The notes: generated by a model from the letters alone, not told the origin. DNA of 64,000 bases from Sphingobium sp. TKS (GCF_001563265.1 NZ_CP005083.1:1739001-1803000); one strand, 5' to 3'. Positions 54,643-64,000 are shown, counted from the stretch's first letter. Numbers and translations are program-made.

Positions 54643-55686
54643 ATGTTCTTCGCGGTCTTTCAGGATGGCGAAGGATGCAAATCCTATATCATCGCCAATG
54701 AGGCGTGCTGCGCGGCGGCCATCATCGACCCGGCGCTGGATCTGGTCGACCGCTATCTGGGCGAGGTGAACCGGCAAGGCTTACGCGTCCGCTACATCAT
54801 CGACACGCACACCCATGCCGATCATTTCTCCGGCGCGCGGGCGCTGCGGGAGGTGCTGCACGCTCCCATCGTCATGCACCGCTTCTCCCCCGCGCCCTAT
54901 GTCGACATGCATGTGGAGGACGGCCATTCGCTGCCGCTGGGCGACATGCGGATGCGCATCCTCCACACCCCCGGCCACACCCGCGATTCCATGTGCATCC
55001 ATGTCGAGGATCGCCTGTTCACTGGCGATACGCTGCTGATCGGCGGCACCGGGCGCAGCGACCTGCCCAGCGGCGACCCGGTGCAGTTGCATGACAGCCT
55101 GTTCCACAAACTGCTCGACCTGCCCGACGACACGCTGGTTTTCCCGGCCCATGATTATAAGGGTCGCGAAGGCTCTACTATAGGGGCCGAGCGCGCCAGC
55201 AATCCCCGCCTCGCCAAGACCGATCAAGGCGAGTTCGTCACGTTGATGAACAGCCTCAACCTGTCGGCTCCCACCCACCTCACCGAAGCGCTGCGCACCA
55301 ACATGTCCGGCGGCAAGACCGTGCGCCAGTTGCTGGCCGAAGCGGGCGCCAAAGTGCCCTTCATGGCGATGGACGAACTGCTCCGCCGTTTCGAACTGCG
55401 GGCCAATGATTTCGTCATCCTCGACGTGCGCGAAAAGGACGCCTTCGCCGCCGGCCATGTGCCGGGCGCCATTCACCTGCCACGCGGTCAACTCGAACTG
55501 CGCGTCAACGAAGTCCTCCCCGACCCCAGCGTGGAGGTGCTGACCGTGTGCGAACTGGGCAAGATTTCCACGCTGGCGGCGGCCACGCTGCACGAACTGG
55601 GCTTCCACCGCGCCACCGCGCTCGACGGCGGCATGGCGGCATGGCGAGAGAAGGGGCATCCGCTTGAAAAAGCCGGGCCAGCCTGA
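54643..55686 (+). CDS. Persulfide dioxygenase-rhodanese fusion
   Basis: 347 residues. N-terminal metallo-beta-lactamase domain of ETHE1 type: IDTHTHADHFSGARAL, LHTPGHTRDSMCI, FTGDTLLIGGTGRSDLPSGD, VFPAHDYKG. The C-terminal rhodanese domain starts near residue 245 (ILDVREKDAFAAGHVPGAIH) with active-site loop VCELGKIS carrying the Cys. Oxidises glutathione persulfide to sulfite; the rhodanese part can make thiosulfate. Fused forms are known. Start ATG 54643. Confidence 0.93.
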   Translation: MFFAVFQDGEGCKSYIIANEACCAAAIIDPALDLVDRYLGEVNRQGLRVRYIIDTHTHADHFSGARALREVLHAPIVMHRFSPAPYVDMHVEDGHSLPLGDMRMRILHTPGHTRDSMCIHVEDRLFTGDTLLIGGTGRSDLPSGDPVQLHDSLFHKLLDLPDDTLVFPAHDYKGREGSTIGAERASNPRLAKTDQGEFVTLMNSLNLSAPTHLTEALRTNMSGGKTVRQLLAEAGAKVPFMAMDELLRRFELRANDFVILDVREKDAFAAGHVPGAIHLPRGQLELRVNEVLPDPSVEVLTVCELGKISTLAAATLHELGFHRATALDGGMAAWREKGHPLEKAGPA

Positions 55687-55919
55687 CCGCGGGTTCCTGC
55701 ATGGGAGGCTTTCGTACGAAGGCGCCCGAAACCCTTCACCATTCCGGTTACTCGGCTGTGGGGTTGTCGATCCTGGAAGCTACCGTTCGTGGAAAGACGT
55801 GCCAATAGGTCTGAGAGGCCGAATCCGGGGTATTCCGGCTTGGGCAGTTTGGAGCAAGCATCTCGGTAAAACCGCTGCTCGCGAATGGCGTATACGCGCC
55901 TTCAGTTTTCTAGAAATCC

Positions 55920-56543
55920 TTATTCGGTGCACCCCGCCCAGCCGGGGAGATGCGCTGCTTCCCTGGATCGCGCCAAAGCGAGCGCTTTGCGCAGGCAGGC
56001 ATCGAAATCATCACGCAGGCGGGCAAGCTTGATCCTTTGACGAAGGAAATTGGCCCAGAGAAATTCGGCATAGAGAATGTCGGCTTTTGCATAGCCGCCT
56101 GCCCTTCGTAGTGCTCCGGCCAGGGATCGATAGGGATCGTCGGCAAGCCTGCCGATATGTTTGGGCAGCGCTTCATAGTCGTGCCGCAGTCCCTTTTCGT
56201 CAAAGGGATGCAGCCAGTTGCGATTGTCCATATAGGTGAGGAAGGCCGCCCTGTTGAGATGGCCAAGGTCGGCCACCACGCTGACCAGGATATGGACGAC
56301 CCCCTCTTCATGAAGGGCGCGGGCAAGGTGGTGGTGATCGACCATCCAGCGTCTGCCCTTGGGGCCGATCACGACCGGGATCATATGGCGTCCCAGGAAA
56401 TCGGGCCGGTCGCGATCCGCGCGGATGCTCCATTCATGCCGTTTGCGCGCCACCTCGATCAAACCGACCGTCATCTGCGTGGGGCGCAGTGCGGCCAGTT
56501 CGACCGAATGCAACAGGGGTTCAGGGCTGACATGCGGCATCAT
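55920..56543 (-). CDS. ParB-like nuclease (ParBc_2) family protein
   Basis: 207 residues. ELAALRPTQMTVGLIEVARK, then GRHMIPVVIGPKGRRWMVDH with HHHLARALHEEG, the conserved motif of the putative ParB-like nuclease family (PF08857), whose function is unknown; the fold is related to ParB/Srx CTP or nucleotide-binding proteins. Starts inside the end of the sulP gene (overlap about 23 bases), so it is translationally coupled to it. The 233-base gap 55687-55919 shows nothing recognisable. Confidence 0.85.
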   Translation of the reverse strand: MMPHVSPEPLLHSVELAALRPTQMTVGLIEVARKRHEWSIRADRDRPDFLGRHMIPVVIGPKGRRWMVDHHHLARALHEEGVVHILVSVVADLGHLNRAAFLTYMDNRNWLHPFDEKGLRHDYEALPKHIGRLADDPYRSLAGALRRAGGYAKADILYAEFLWANFLRQRIKLARLRDDFDACLRKALALARSREAAHLPGWAGCTE

Positions 56544-58140
56544 CTTTTTCCCGTTTCAGTGCTTGCACGGCATCGTCCACACTATAGCTGCTGCGCGCGA
56601 TCAGATCGGTGGCGCCCGCGGTGCGCATCAGGTCGCGGACATGGTCACGCACCCGCGCCAGTTGCACGGTGATGCCGCTCGCCCGCATCATGGCGTCGAA
56701 TTCGGTCAGGGCATCCAGCGCGGTGCTGTCGATGTCGAAGCTTTCCTCCAGGCTGAGTATCAGCATACGCCTGTCGGGCTCCGCGCGCAGCAGGTCCGCG
56801 ACACGCCCCAACACCCGCTCGGCATTGGCGAAGAACAGCGGCTCGGCGGGGCGCAGGATCATCATGCCATCCGGGCTGACCGCATCGCGGTGGCGCAGCA
56901 GGTCGACATAGTCATGCCCTGACCCCAACTGGCCGAGTTGGCTGAGCTGCGGCGCCGCCAGACGCTGGATCAGCAGTGCAAGCGACAGGGCTATGGCAAA
57001 GAGCATGCCGTCCAGCACGCCCAATATCAGCACACCAGCCGCGGCTCCAAAGGCCGTCAGACTATCCCGGCGGATGCGCCAGAGCCGAAGCAGCGGGCCG
57101 GGGTTAAGCGCATGGAGCAGTGCCGCGATGACCACCGCCGCCAGCACCGGCTGCGGCAGCCGTGCGACCAGCGGCATGGCGAAGATCACCAGAGCCCCGA
57201 GCGCGCCTGCCGCCACCAGTCCGGCCCAGCGGCTGCGCACGCCGGCTGCCTCCGCGGCCGATCCGGCGGAAAAGCCCGCACCCACCGGCATGCCTTGCAC
57301 CATGGCGGCGGCGAGATTGGCGACGCCCAATGCCGCCATTTCCCGATTGGGGTCCACCCGGTCGCCATGGCGCAGCGCCAGGCTGCGCATCGTACCCCAG
57401 CTTTCGGCAAGGAGGATGAGGACGATCGGGGCCGCCAGCTGGACAAGCCGGGACAAGTGTTGCCAGTCCGGTAGAGTGATCCCTTCCCAGCGGGGGATCA
57501 GGTCGATCGTCCCGACGCTGGCCACCCCCCGGCCTGGCAGGTCGAACAGCACCGACGCGCCGATCCCGCCCGCCAGGACCAGGAGGGCGCCCGGCAGGGA
57601 CGGCGTCCGCTTCAGCGCCAGCAGTGCGGCCAGGGCGGCAAGGGCGGTGGCGATGCTCGCCATGTGCCAGCCACCCATATTGTCGAGCAGCGCCAGCAGC
57701 AGCGTGCCGATCGCCGGTCGATGCAGTGGAAGGCCGACGATGATCGGCAATTGCTTGATGATGATCGTGATCGCCAGGCCAAAGGCGAAGCCACGCAGGA
57801 CGGGACGCGATATGAAACTGGCCAGCCCGCCCAGCCGCGCCGCCGCCATGACGCAGAAGATCAAGCCGGCCATGGCGACGATCAGCGTTGCGGCAGCGCT
57901 GCTGGCGCCTGCCTGCATAGGAAGGGCGGCGAGTGCCGCGGCCAGTATCGCGGCCGAGGAAGAGGTAGGGGAAATGATGGCAAAGCGGCTGCGGCCAAGG
58001 ATCAGATAGGCACAGGCACCGGCGATGGCCGCCAATATGGCGCGCTGCGGCGGCAGGCCCGCTATGCCCGCATAGGCGATCGCTTCGGGCAGCATCAGGC
58101 CCGCAATCGAAAGCCCGGCGATGGCATCGCGCCCCTGCAT
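56521..58140 (-). CDS. SulP-family anion transporter with STAS domain (second copy)
   Basis: 539 residues from ATG 58140 (AGAGGATGTCC upstream). Membrane domain begins AIAGLSIAGLMLPEAIAYAG, with IISPTSSSAAILAAALAALP and GVANLAAAMVQGMPVGAGFS. The C-terminal STAS domain has FFANAERVLGRVADLL and SFDIDSTALDALTEF. A longer open frame exists upstream but is not SulP-like. Its translation is coupled to the ParB-like gene. Anion unknown; quite different from the copy at 29122. Confidence 0.9.
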   Translation of the reverse strand: MQGRDAIAGLSIAGLMLPEAIAYAGIAGLPPQRAILAAIAGACAYLILGRSRFAIISPTSSSAAILAAALAALPMQAGASSAAATLIVAMAGLIFCVMAAARLGGLASFISRPVLRGFAFGLAITIIIKQLPIIVGLPLHRPAIGTLLLALLDNMGGWHMASIATALAALAALLALKRTPSLPGALLVLAGGIGASVLFDLPGRGVASVGTIDLIPRWEGITLPDWQHLSRLVQLAAPIVLILLAESWGTMRSLALRHGDRVDPNREMAALGVANLAAAMVQGMPVGAGFSAGSAAEAAGVRSRWAGLVAAGALGALVIFAMPLVARLPQPVLAAVVIAALLHALNPGPLLRLWRIRRDSLTAFGAAAGVLILGVLDGMLFAIALSLALLIQRLAAPQLSQLGQLGSGHDYVDLLRHRDAVSPDGMMILRPAEPLFFANAERVLGRVADLLRAEPDRRMLILSLEESFDIDSTALDALTEFDAMMRASGITVQLARVRDHVRDLMRTAGATDLIARSSYSVDDAVQALKREKDDAACQP

Positions 58141-58303
58141 GGTTGGACATCCTCTGCACAGCCCGTCCCAAGGGCGTGGCGCCATGTTTCGCAAGCCATG
58201 CGCCGGACGGCAAGAGCCTGTTGGAGCCAGATATGATTTCTGCGTGCCAACTGAGGCTGGCCGCTTCCGCGCCGTCTTCTTCATGAGCGGGGAGGCTGGA
58301 CAG

Positions 58304-59089
58304 ATGTCGGGACACGCACCCTTTCTATCGGCGATAGCTGTTGGATGGCTCGGTCTGACATGGCCGGTTTCCGCTGTGGCGGGAACGGACCTGGTGCCGC
58401 GAGCGGACAATGTGCTGATGGCCCAACTGGAGGCCCGTCTTGCAGACAAGGATTTGTCTGCATCGAAACGCCCGCCGGGATTGACCCTGGGCAACGGCCT
58501 GAGCGCCGAAGATCGCTTCGACCTTGCAAACAGGAAAGTCCGTTCAAAGACGCTCGGCATTGGACCTGTGGAACTTGCGCTGACGGCGGGCAGGGCGGCC
58601 AATTTCGCACAGCGTTATGATATGCCCTATGCGGTGGATCGCTGGACACTCAAATTCGTCGGTGCCAGCGCGTCCTTGTCTCTTCTGTCCGGCGTCGACT
58701 TCGTCCTGGACGCGGAATATGCGCGCATGGCCCGAAGATTGTCGGTTCTGGAGGTGACGCCGCACCGGCTGGCAACCGGGATGGCCCGGCTGGGCGGCGG
58801 CTTTTCGTTCGGTGAGAACGCCCGGCTGATGCTGGATTATATATCCGTCGCGCGGTCAAGGCACCAGGATGATTTGACGCGGATGGCTGAAGCTCTTGGT
58901 GGTGCCCCCGTGACCGGGCGTGGGCCGGAATTGTCCTTCGCCCTGGGCTCAGGCACGGAAAGCGGGCAAGGCAATTGGCGTTTTTCGCTGGCCTCCCTCC
59001 AGCGCCCGATGAGCGATCTGGGACTGGCCGCGGATGGCGATATCCGCACCGATGCCCGCGCCATGTTGAGCTTCACCCTTCATCTTTGA
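58304..59089 (+). CDS. Exported protein of unknown function, possible outer-membrane barrel
   Basis: 261 residues, signal peptide (MSGHAPFLSAIAVGWLGLTW, cleavage near AVAG). The rest has alternating hydrophobic patterns and ends ARAMLSFTLHL, suggesting beta strands of an outer-membrane or autotransport-like barrel. I do not recognise a family. RBS GGAGG. It diverges from sulP and converges with the RND pump gene, overlapping its stop by ten bases. Confidence 0.7.
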   Translation: MSGHAPFLSAIAVGWLGLTWPVSAVAGTDLVPRADNVLMAQLEARLADKDLSASKRPPGLTLGNGLSAEDRFDLANRKVRSKTLGIGPVELALTAGRAANFAQRYDMPYAVDRWTLKFVGASASLSLLSGVDFVLDAEYARMARRLSVLEVTPHRLATGMARLGGGFSFGENARLMLDYISVARSRHQDDLTRMAEALGGAPVTGRGPELSFALGSGTESGQGNWRFSLASLQRPMSDLGLAADGDIRTDARAMLSFTLHL

Positions 59090-62000
59090 GCGTGCCGCCA
59101 GCGCAGGATGAGGACCGGCAGCAGCAGCAGGCTCATCATCGTCGAACTGATCAGGCCGCCCAGGATCACCACCGCCATCGGTCCCTGAATCTCGCGACCG
59201 GCCTGGCCGGAATCGATCGCGAGCGGCGCAAGGCCAAGGGCGGTGACGAGCGCGGTCATCAGGATCGGCGTGACCCTCTCCCTGGTGGCCCTCAACACGG
59301 TGTCGAGCGACCAGGGCGCGCCTTCCGTCTCGACGAGATGGTCGGTGTGGGACAGTAGCAATATGGCGTTGCGCGCGGCAATGCCGAACAGGGTGACAAA
59401 GCCCACCAGCGCCCCCAGCGACAGGGTGCCGCCGGTCAGCAGCACGGCGACGACACCGCCCGCCAACGCGAAGGGGGCGCCGGACAGAATCAGTCCGGCC
59501 GGCCGCGCCCCGCCAAAGACGAGCGACAGCAGCCCGACCATGGCGATGGCCGCGAAGGCGACGTTCAGCAGTAATTGGTTCGAAGCCGCTGCCTGTCCTT
59601 CGGCCGCACCGGCATAGTCCACATAGACGCCCGGCGGCAGATGGATCTGCGCCGCGATGCGGGCGCTGGCGGCGCGGACGAAGCCGCTGACGTCCGAGCG
59701 CGTCGGATTCACGGTGACAACCTGCCGCCGCTGGCCGCCATCATGGACGATGGTGGAGCGGCCTTCCTCCTCCCGGATCGTGGCAATATCGCCAAGGCGC
59801 GTCGCGGTGCCGTCAGCGGCGCGGACAAGCATGTCACCGATGCCCTCCGGGTCCTGTCTCAGTGACGGCGGCAGAGCGAGCGCAATGTCCACGGTGCGGT
59901 TGGCATCGCTGGTCTGCGCGACGACATGGCCCTGAAAGGCGATCTCTATGGCATCAAAGGCGTCGTTGGCGGTGATGCCGTGCAGCGCCATGCGGTCATG
60001 GTCGAGGCGGATGCGCAGCACGGGCGTTCCGGCAGGCGCCTTCACCTGCACATCGGCGGCGCCCGGCACCTGGCCAACCACCCGCGCAATCTGTGCGGCG
60101 ACACGATCCAGCGTGTCGAGATCGGCGCCGTAGACACTGATAGCCACCGCCGCCGTTTCGCCCGACAGGCTTTCGCCGATGCGGTCGCCCAGGAAAGTCA
60201 GCACCTCGGTCTGGATGCCGGGATAGCGGGCCAGAACGGCGCGGATGCCCGTCTGCGCTGCTTCCTCGCCCGCGCCGTTGACGGGCTTCAGTTTGACATG
60301 GAACTCGCTGTGATTGGGGAGGAATGTGTCCTCGCCCGCTTCGGCGCGGCCCATCTGCTGCTCAACCGTCGCGACCTGCGGCAAGGTCAGCAGGTCGTGC
60401 GCAATGCCCGCGCCGGTCCGGCGCATCCAGTCCATCGACGCGCCGGTGGGTCCGATCACCTGCAACACATAATGCCGCTCGCGAAAGGCGGGGAGCAGTT
60501 CGTTGCCCAGCGACAGGAACAGCAGGCTGCCGACGATCCCCGTCAGGGCGGTGGCGAGGGCAACCGGACGCGGATGGGCGCAGAGGCGGCGCACGAGCCG
60601 CTCATGACCCGCCTTGATGCGGGCGATGAAGCGAGGCTCGTCGCGGTGCGCTACATTGCGCAGCAGCAGATAGGCAAGCGCTGGCGTGACACTGACCGCC
60701 ACCAGCAGCGATGCCGTCACGGCCAGCGCAAAGGCCAGCGCCAGCGGGCGGAAAAAGGCGCCATGCAGGCCGGTCAGCATCAGGATCGGCGCCATGGTCA
60801 GCAACAGCACATAAGTCGCATAGACCACAGGCGCCCGCACCTCGACCGAAGCGGCCTCCACCACGGCGGATCGCGGCATGTCCGTCGGGGCGAGGCGCAG
60901 GCGGCGGGCGATATTCTCTATGTCGACAATGGCGTCGTCGATCACCACGCCCAGCGCCACGGCAAGGCCGCCCAGCGTCATGGTGTTGATCGTCTGCCCG
61001 AAATGATCGAGTACCAATATCGCAGCCAGCAGCGACAGCGGAATGGAGAGAAAGGCGATCAGCGCCACGCGCAGGCTGCGCATGAAGGCGATCAGCACGA
61101 AACCGATCAACAGCCCACCGACAGCCAAGTCATGGCGGATGCCCGCCAGCGCCGTCTCGATGAAATTGGCGGGGCGGTGGAGCGCGGGATAAAGCGTCAC
61201 CCCCTGCGCCGCCAGCGCCGGTCGCATGTCCTGCAACGTCTTCTCGACCGCCAGCGTGGTGTCGAGCGTATTGGCGCCATACTGGCTCGACAGCGCGAGC
61301 AGCACGCCCGGCTTCCCCATGATGAGCGCATCGCCAAATTGCGGGGCGGGCGCATCGACCACATCGGCGACGTCACCCAGCCGCAGCGATCCGCCATTGG
61401 TCGGCGTCAGCACCGATTGGGCAAGGCTTTTCGCGGTCACCGCGCCATTGTCAGGCTGTACCAAAATGCGTTGATTGGGCGTGTCGGCAAAGCCGCCGCC
61501 GCGCACGGCGGCGCTCGCCTGAATGGCACTCGACAGGTCGCTGATGGACAGGTTGCGGGCGATCAGGTCGGCGGGGCGCAGGCGGATTTCGATGCGCCGC
61601 TGCTCCCCGCCGAAGACATTCGCGCGCGCCACCCCCGGCACGGCAAGCAGGCGCGGCCGCACCGTCCATTGCACCAGATCGCGCAGCGCCAGCGGGCTGA
61701 TCCGCCGCGAAGTGAAGCCGATCTTCAGCAGGTCCATGGTCGAGGAGGTGAGCGGCGTCAGTTGCGGCGTTCCCACGCCTGCGGGCAGGCGCGCGGCGGC
61801 ATCGCCCAGCGCTTCGGCCACCACCTGCCGCGCGCGATAGGGGTCTGATCCTTCCTTGAAGGTGACAGTGATGACCGACAGACCCTGGATCGATTCCGAC
61901 CGCACGGATTCCACGCCATTGGCGCCGTTGACCACGGTTTCGAGCGGACGGGTGACCAGCGCCTCGACCTGTTCGGGCACATAGCCGGGCGCTTCGGTCT

Positions 62001-62148
62001 GGATCGTGGCCTGCGGCGGCACGAAATCGGGAAAGACGTCATAGGCCGCGCTGTGCAGCGCAAGTCCGCCGATCAGCAGCAGGAGCAAGGCGGCGGTCAG
62101 CACCGTCCAGGGATGGCGCACACTCTGGCGGACGATGATGGCGAGCAT
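59080..62148 (-). CDS. Heavy-metal-type RND efflux pump (CusA/CzcA family)
   Basis: 1022 residues, 12 TM helices and two large periplasmic loops. The family motif in TM4 reads VALGVVIDDAIVDIENIARR with the proton-relay acids Asp-Asp and Glu. N-terminal AYDVFPDFVPPQATIQTEAP and the end LILRWRHAQR are HME-RND-like. The DD-variant motif differs from CzcA itself, so the cargo metal (Cu+, Zn2+, Co2+, Ni2+) is not certain. Third gene of the tolC-adaptor-pump operon. Confidence 0.92.
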   Translation of the reverse strand: MLAIIVRQSVRHPWTVLTAALLLLLIGGLALHSAAYDVFPDFVPPQATIQTEAPGYVPEQVEALVTRPLETVVNGANGVESVRSESIQGLSVITVTFKEGSDPYRARQVVAEALGDAAARLPAGVGTPQLTPLTSSTMDLLKIGFTSRRISPLALRDLVQWTVRPRLLAVPGVARANVFGGEQRRIEIRLRPADLIARNLSISDLSSAIQASAAVRGGGFADTPNQRILVQPDNGAVTAKSLAQSVLTPTNGGSLRLGDVADVVDAPAPQFGDALIMGKPGVLLALSSQYGANTLDTTLAVEKTLQDMRPALAAQGVTLYPALHRPANFIETALAGIRHDLAVGGLLIGFVLIAFMRSLRVALIAFLSIPLSLLAAILVLDHFGQTINTMTLGGLAVALGVVIDDAIVDIENIARRLRLAPTDMPRSAVVEAASVEVRAPVVYATYVLLLTMAPILMLTGLHGAFFRPLALAFALAVTASLLVAVSVTPALAYLLLRNVAHRDEPRFIARIKAGHERLVRRLCAHPRPVALATALTGIVGSLLFLSLGNELLPAFRERHYVLQVIGPTGASMDWMRRTGAGIAHDLLTLPQVATVEQQMGRAEAGEDTFLPNHSEFHVKLKPVNGAGEEAAQTGIRAVLARYPGIQTEVLTFLGDRIGESLSGETAAVAISVYGADLDTLDRVAAQIARVVGQVPGAADVQVKAPAGTPVLRIRLDHDRMALHGITANDAFDAIEIAFQGHVVAQTSDANRTVDIALALPPSLRQDPEGIGDMLVRAADGTATRLGDIATIREEEGRSTIVHDGGQRRQVVTVNPTRSDVSGFVRAASARIAAQIHLPPGVYVDYAGAAEGQAAASNQLLLNVAFAAIAMVGLLSLVFGGARPAGLILSGAPFALAGGVVAVLLTGGTLSLGALVGFVTLFGIAARNAILLLSHTDHLVETEGAPWSLDTVLRATRERVTPILMTALVTALGLAPLAIDSGQAGREIQGPMAVVILGGLISSTMMSLLLLPVLILRWRHAQR

Positions 62149-62152
62149 GACG

Positions 62153-63151
62153 TCAGTCGTCCTCGCCCGCCGCTTCGCCGCCGCGCTCGATGGAAAGCAG
62201 TACAGCCGCGCCGTCGGCCGCCACGCGATCGCCGGGTTTCAGACCGTTGTTCAGGCCGTCGCGCACGAACCAGCCATCGGCCTGCGCGCGCGCATCGGTC
62301 AGCTCGACCCGCCGATAGCCGCCGCCCGGCTCGGCGCGATAGACCCAAAGCCCGCCCTGATAGCGCAACAGCGCGGCTCGGGGCACGATGACGCCGCTTT
62401 CCCTACCCTGCGTTTGGGCCATGCTGGCCGGCAGCACGCGGCCCGTGCCCAGTTCCCGCGCCAGAGCGCCATATATGATCGCGAGCGAACCCGCGCTTTG
62501 CAGACGGGTATCGGCAGCGGCGGCGGGACCGATCAGGCGGACAGGCATCACCGCCGCGCCCTCACCGATCCGCGCCACGCCGGTCCCAGGTGCCGCGCCA
62601 TCGGCAAAGTCCACCCGGATCAGACTGGCCTGGCCTGCGGCGACGGCCCTGACCAGATCGCCCAGCGCAGCGGATGACAGCCGCGCCAGACCGGGACCAT
62701 ATTCCAGCCCCACGCGCTGCGTGGCGGCGGCCAGCCGCGCTCGATCGGCCACGGCCTGCGCGCGGGCGCTTTCCACCGCTTTTGTGGAGGCGCTCTGATC
62801 GGCGGCCGCGAGCGCGCGTTGCCGGGCGTCATCCGCCTGCGAGGCAGTCAGGGCCGCCCGGGCGCTGACGATCTCGCTCTGGATAGCGGACAGGGCGCTG
62901 ATGTCGAGCGCACGGGCAAGGCCATGCCGGGCCGCGCTTGTCTGCGCGGGGAGAAGCGTTACGGCATGAATGCCCGCTCGGGACGCCTGCGCTGGGTCGA
63001 GCGCCACCACGCCTTCGGGCGTGGCTGGTGCGGTAGCGGATGGTGATGCATCGTCCGCGTCTGGCGTCAGCGCGGGCCAGGCAAGGAACAAGGCCGACGC
63101 AAGCGCCGCGCCCGACAAGGCAGAGCCAGCGGCAAGGAACAGCGGTTTCAT
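62153..63151 (-). CDS. RND efflux periplasmic adaptor (membrane fusion protein)
   Basis: 332 residues with a signal anchor (LFLAAGSALSGAALASALFL). A long helical hairpin of Ala-rich coiled coil lies at about 85-150 (TASQADDARQRALAAADQ). Barrel and membrane-proximal domains follow, with VLPASMAQTQGRESGVIVPR and LNNGLKPGDRVAADGA. Shorter than typical CusB/CzcB (about 400), mainly because the lipoyl domain is thin. Ends four bases before the pump gene and overlaps the TolC gene by four. Confidence 0.87.
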   Translation of the reverse strand: MKPLFLAAGSALSGAALASALFLAWPALTPDADDASPSATAPATPEGVVALDPAQASRAGIHAVTLLPAQTSAARHGLARALDISALSAIQSEIVSARAALTASQADDARQRALAAADQSASTKAVESARAQAVADRARLAAATQRVGLEYGPGLARLSSAALGDLVRAVAAGQASLIRVDFADGAAPGTGVARIGEGAAVMPVRLIGPAAAADTRLQSAGSLAIIYGALARELGTGRVLPASMAQTQGRESGVIVPRAALLRYQGGLWVYRAEPGGGYRRVELTDARAQADGWFVRDGLNNGLKPGDRVAADGAAVLLSIERGGEAAGEDD

Positions 63152-64000
63152 GCGGCAGGCTCCAGCGCACCGGGTTTCAGCATCAATTCAGGCCCTTCAA
63201 GGGGCCGACGCAGCGCATCTTCCAGCGCCGCGTCGGCAGTATGGACCCGGGCCAATGCAGCCCATTCCGCCAGCTCGGCTTGCGGCACCCCGCCCTGCGC
63301 GGCGGCCCAGTCGGTGCGGTCAATCTGGCCTTGGCGCAGTAGCGCGTCAGCCTGTGCCGCAAGGCGGCGGGCGATAGGCAGGTCGGCGCTCCGTACCCGC
63401 GCCAGCGCCGCGCGGGCCAGGCGGCATTCCATGATCGCGGCGTCCAGCGCGGCATTGGCGGCGGCGACCACCGCCTCCAATTTACGCCCGGCCTCCGCCC
63501 GCTTCGCCTGCGCGGCGGCGATGGCATGGCGGTTGAGGTCAAGCGGCGGCAATGTGAGGCCGATCGACAGGGGCAGCTTGGTGAGACCCCGTTCCCACAT
63601 ATAGCCCGGCGAAAGGGAGATGGCCGGATATTGTTTGGCGATTTCGCCGCGCAGGTCGCTTTCCGCCTGATCATAGGCGGCGATGGCCTTGAGGATGTCG
63701 GCCCGCGCCACGGTCGCACCGATGCGATCCCCTATGGCCCCCATCGGCTCCGGCGCCGGTTCGTCGAAATCCGCCCAATCGAAAGCGATGGTGGCCAGTG
63801 CTTCGACGGGCAACCCAATGGCGGTGGCGAGCGTCTGCCGCGCACCGGCGGTCCTGCCGCGTGCATCATCGGCGGTTGCTGCGGCGGTCGCGACATCGGC
63901 CCGCACCCGTTCCAGATCGGCGCGGGCCACCGCGCCAGCCTTCAGACGCCTTTCCATCGCCGCCTGCTGCTGATGGCGGAAGGCGAGGAGCCGGGTCGCC
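63148..64000 (-). CDS. TolC-family outer-membrane factor, 5' end beyond the window
   Basis: The frame is open from the window edge (LAFRHQQQAAMERRLKAGAV) to the stop at 63148. Repeated Ala-rich helical coil segments (RADVATAAATADDARGRTAG, ANAALDAAIMECRLARAAL) and the strand block SLSPGYMWERGLTKLPLSIG are those of outer-membrane factors. Partner of the adaptor and pump, completing the tripartite efflux complex. At least 284 residues are visible. Confidence 0.88.
   Translation of the reverse strand, partial: ATRLLAFRHQQQAAMERRLKAGAVARADLERVRADVATAAATADDARGRTAGARQTLATAIGLPVEALATIAFDWADFDEPAPEPMGAIGDRIGATVARADILKAIAAYDQAESDLRGEIAKQYPAISLSPGYMWERGLTKLPLSIGLTLPPLDLNRHAIAAAQAKRAEAGRKLEAVVAAANAALDAAIMECRLARAALARVRSADLPIARRLAAQADALLRQGQIDRTDWAAAQGGVPQAELAEWAALARVHTADAALEDALRRPLEGPELMLKPGALEPAA

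Noticed and set aside
55664..56032. 122-codon frame after the rhodanese fusion
   Set aside because: Starts inside the preceding gene and has no recognisable content; its end is opposite the ParB-like gene.
59926..61848. 640-codon plus-strand open frame opposite the RND pump
   Set aside because: His/Arg/Gln-rich translation without domains; antisense shadow of the CusA-type gene.

Overview
The window looks like chromosomal DNA of a sphingomonad alphaproteobacterium (Sphingobium/Sphingomonas-like). I infer this from the high GC content, the rpsF-rpsR-rplI order with long charged tails, the RedA2-type ferredoxin reductase, the many TonB-dependent receptors and the mix of metal-resistance and catabolic genes. 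No database search was possible; assignments rest on motifs, length, family knowledge and gene order. I saw no rRNA, tRNA or CRISPR array.

Layout. 1-1.5 kb: ribosomal operon rpsF-rpsR-rplI on the minus strand with a clear terminator. 1.7-3.6 kb: GntP permease and an RcnB-like periplasmic protein. 3.6-9.3 kb: fatty-acid synthesis block fabD, a crotonase, fabG, acpP, fabF, then mltG. 9.3-15.7 kb: metA behind a structured leader, a 4-TM protein, a 2H phosphoesterase, a ferredoxin reductase, htpG with a heat-shock-type promoter, and pcm. 15.7-24 kb: chromate (chrB-chrA), alginate-export-type porin, MgtC/DUF4010 protein, zinc alcohol dehydrogenase and a copper P-type ATPase. 24.3-30.8 kb: TonB receptor coupled to an M19 dipeptidase, an unknown periplasmic protein, and an XRE regulator overlapping a SulP transporter.

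31.1-49.3 kb is the accessory part: a catabolic island with its own regulators (two TetR, one AraC), thiolase, two-subunit CoA-transferase, acyl-CoA-dehydrogenase-fold flavoenzyme, TonB receptor, SDR, fumarylacetoacetate-hydrolase-family enzyme, and an unusual set of small alpha/beta-barrel and NTF2-fold proteins (tandem EthD, DUF1330-like, two SnoaL-like, and a pair of uncharacterised 105-residue paralogues). Together these suggest uptake of an aromatic or alicyclic compound, ring oxidation and opening, hydrolysis of a C-C bond, and thiolytic finishing; the substrate cannot be read from sequence. The island is decaying: a flavoprotein has lost its Rossmann N-terminus, an MDR reductase and a cupin are both cut at one junction, and an MFS transporter has an in-frame TGA.

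49.4-64 kb: CorA/ZntB-type transporter, CYTH protein, an arsenic operon (arsR, an internally deleted ArsC phosphatase, arsC, an aquaporin, arsH) without an efflux pump, a peroxiredoxin with a persulfide dioxygenase-rhodanese, a second SulP transporter overlapping a ParB-like gene, an unknown exported protein, and a heavy-metal RND efflux operon (TolC-adaptor-CusA) running off the right edge.
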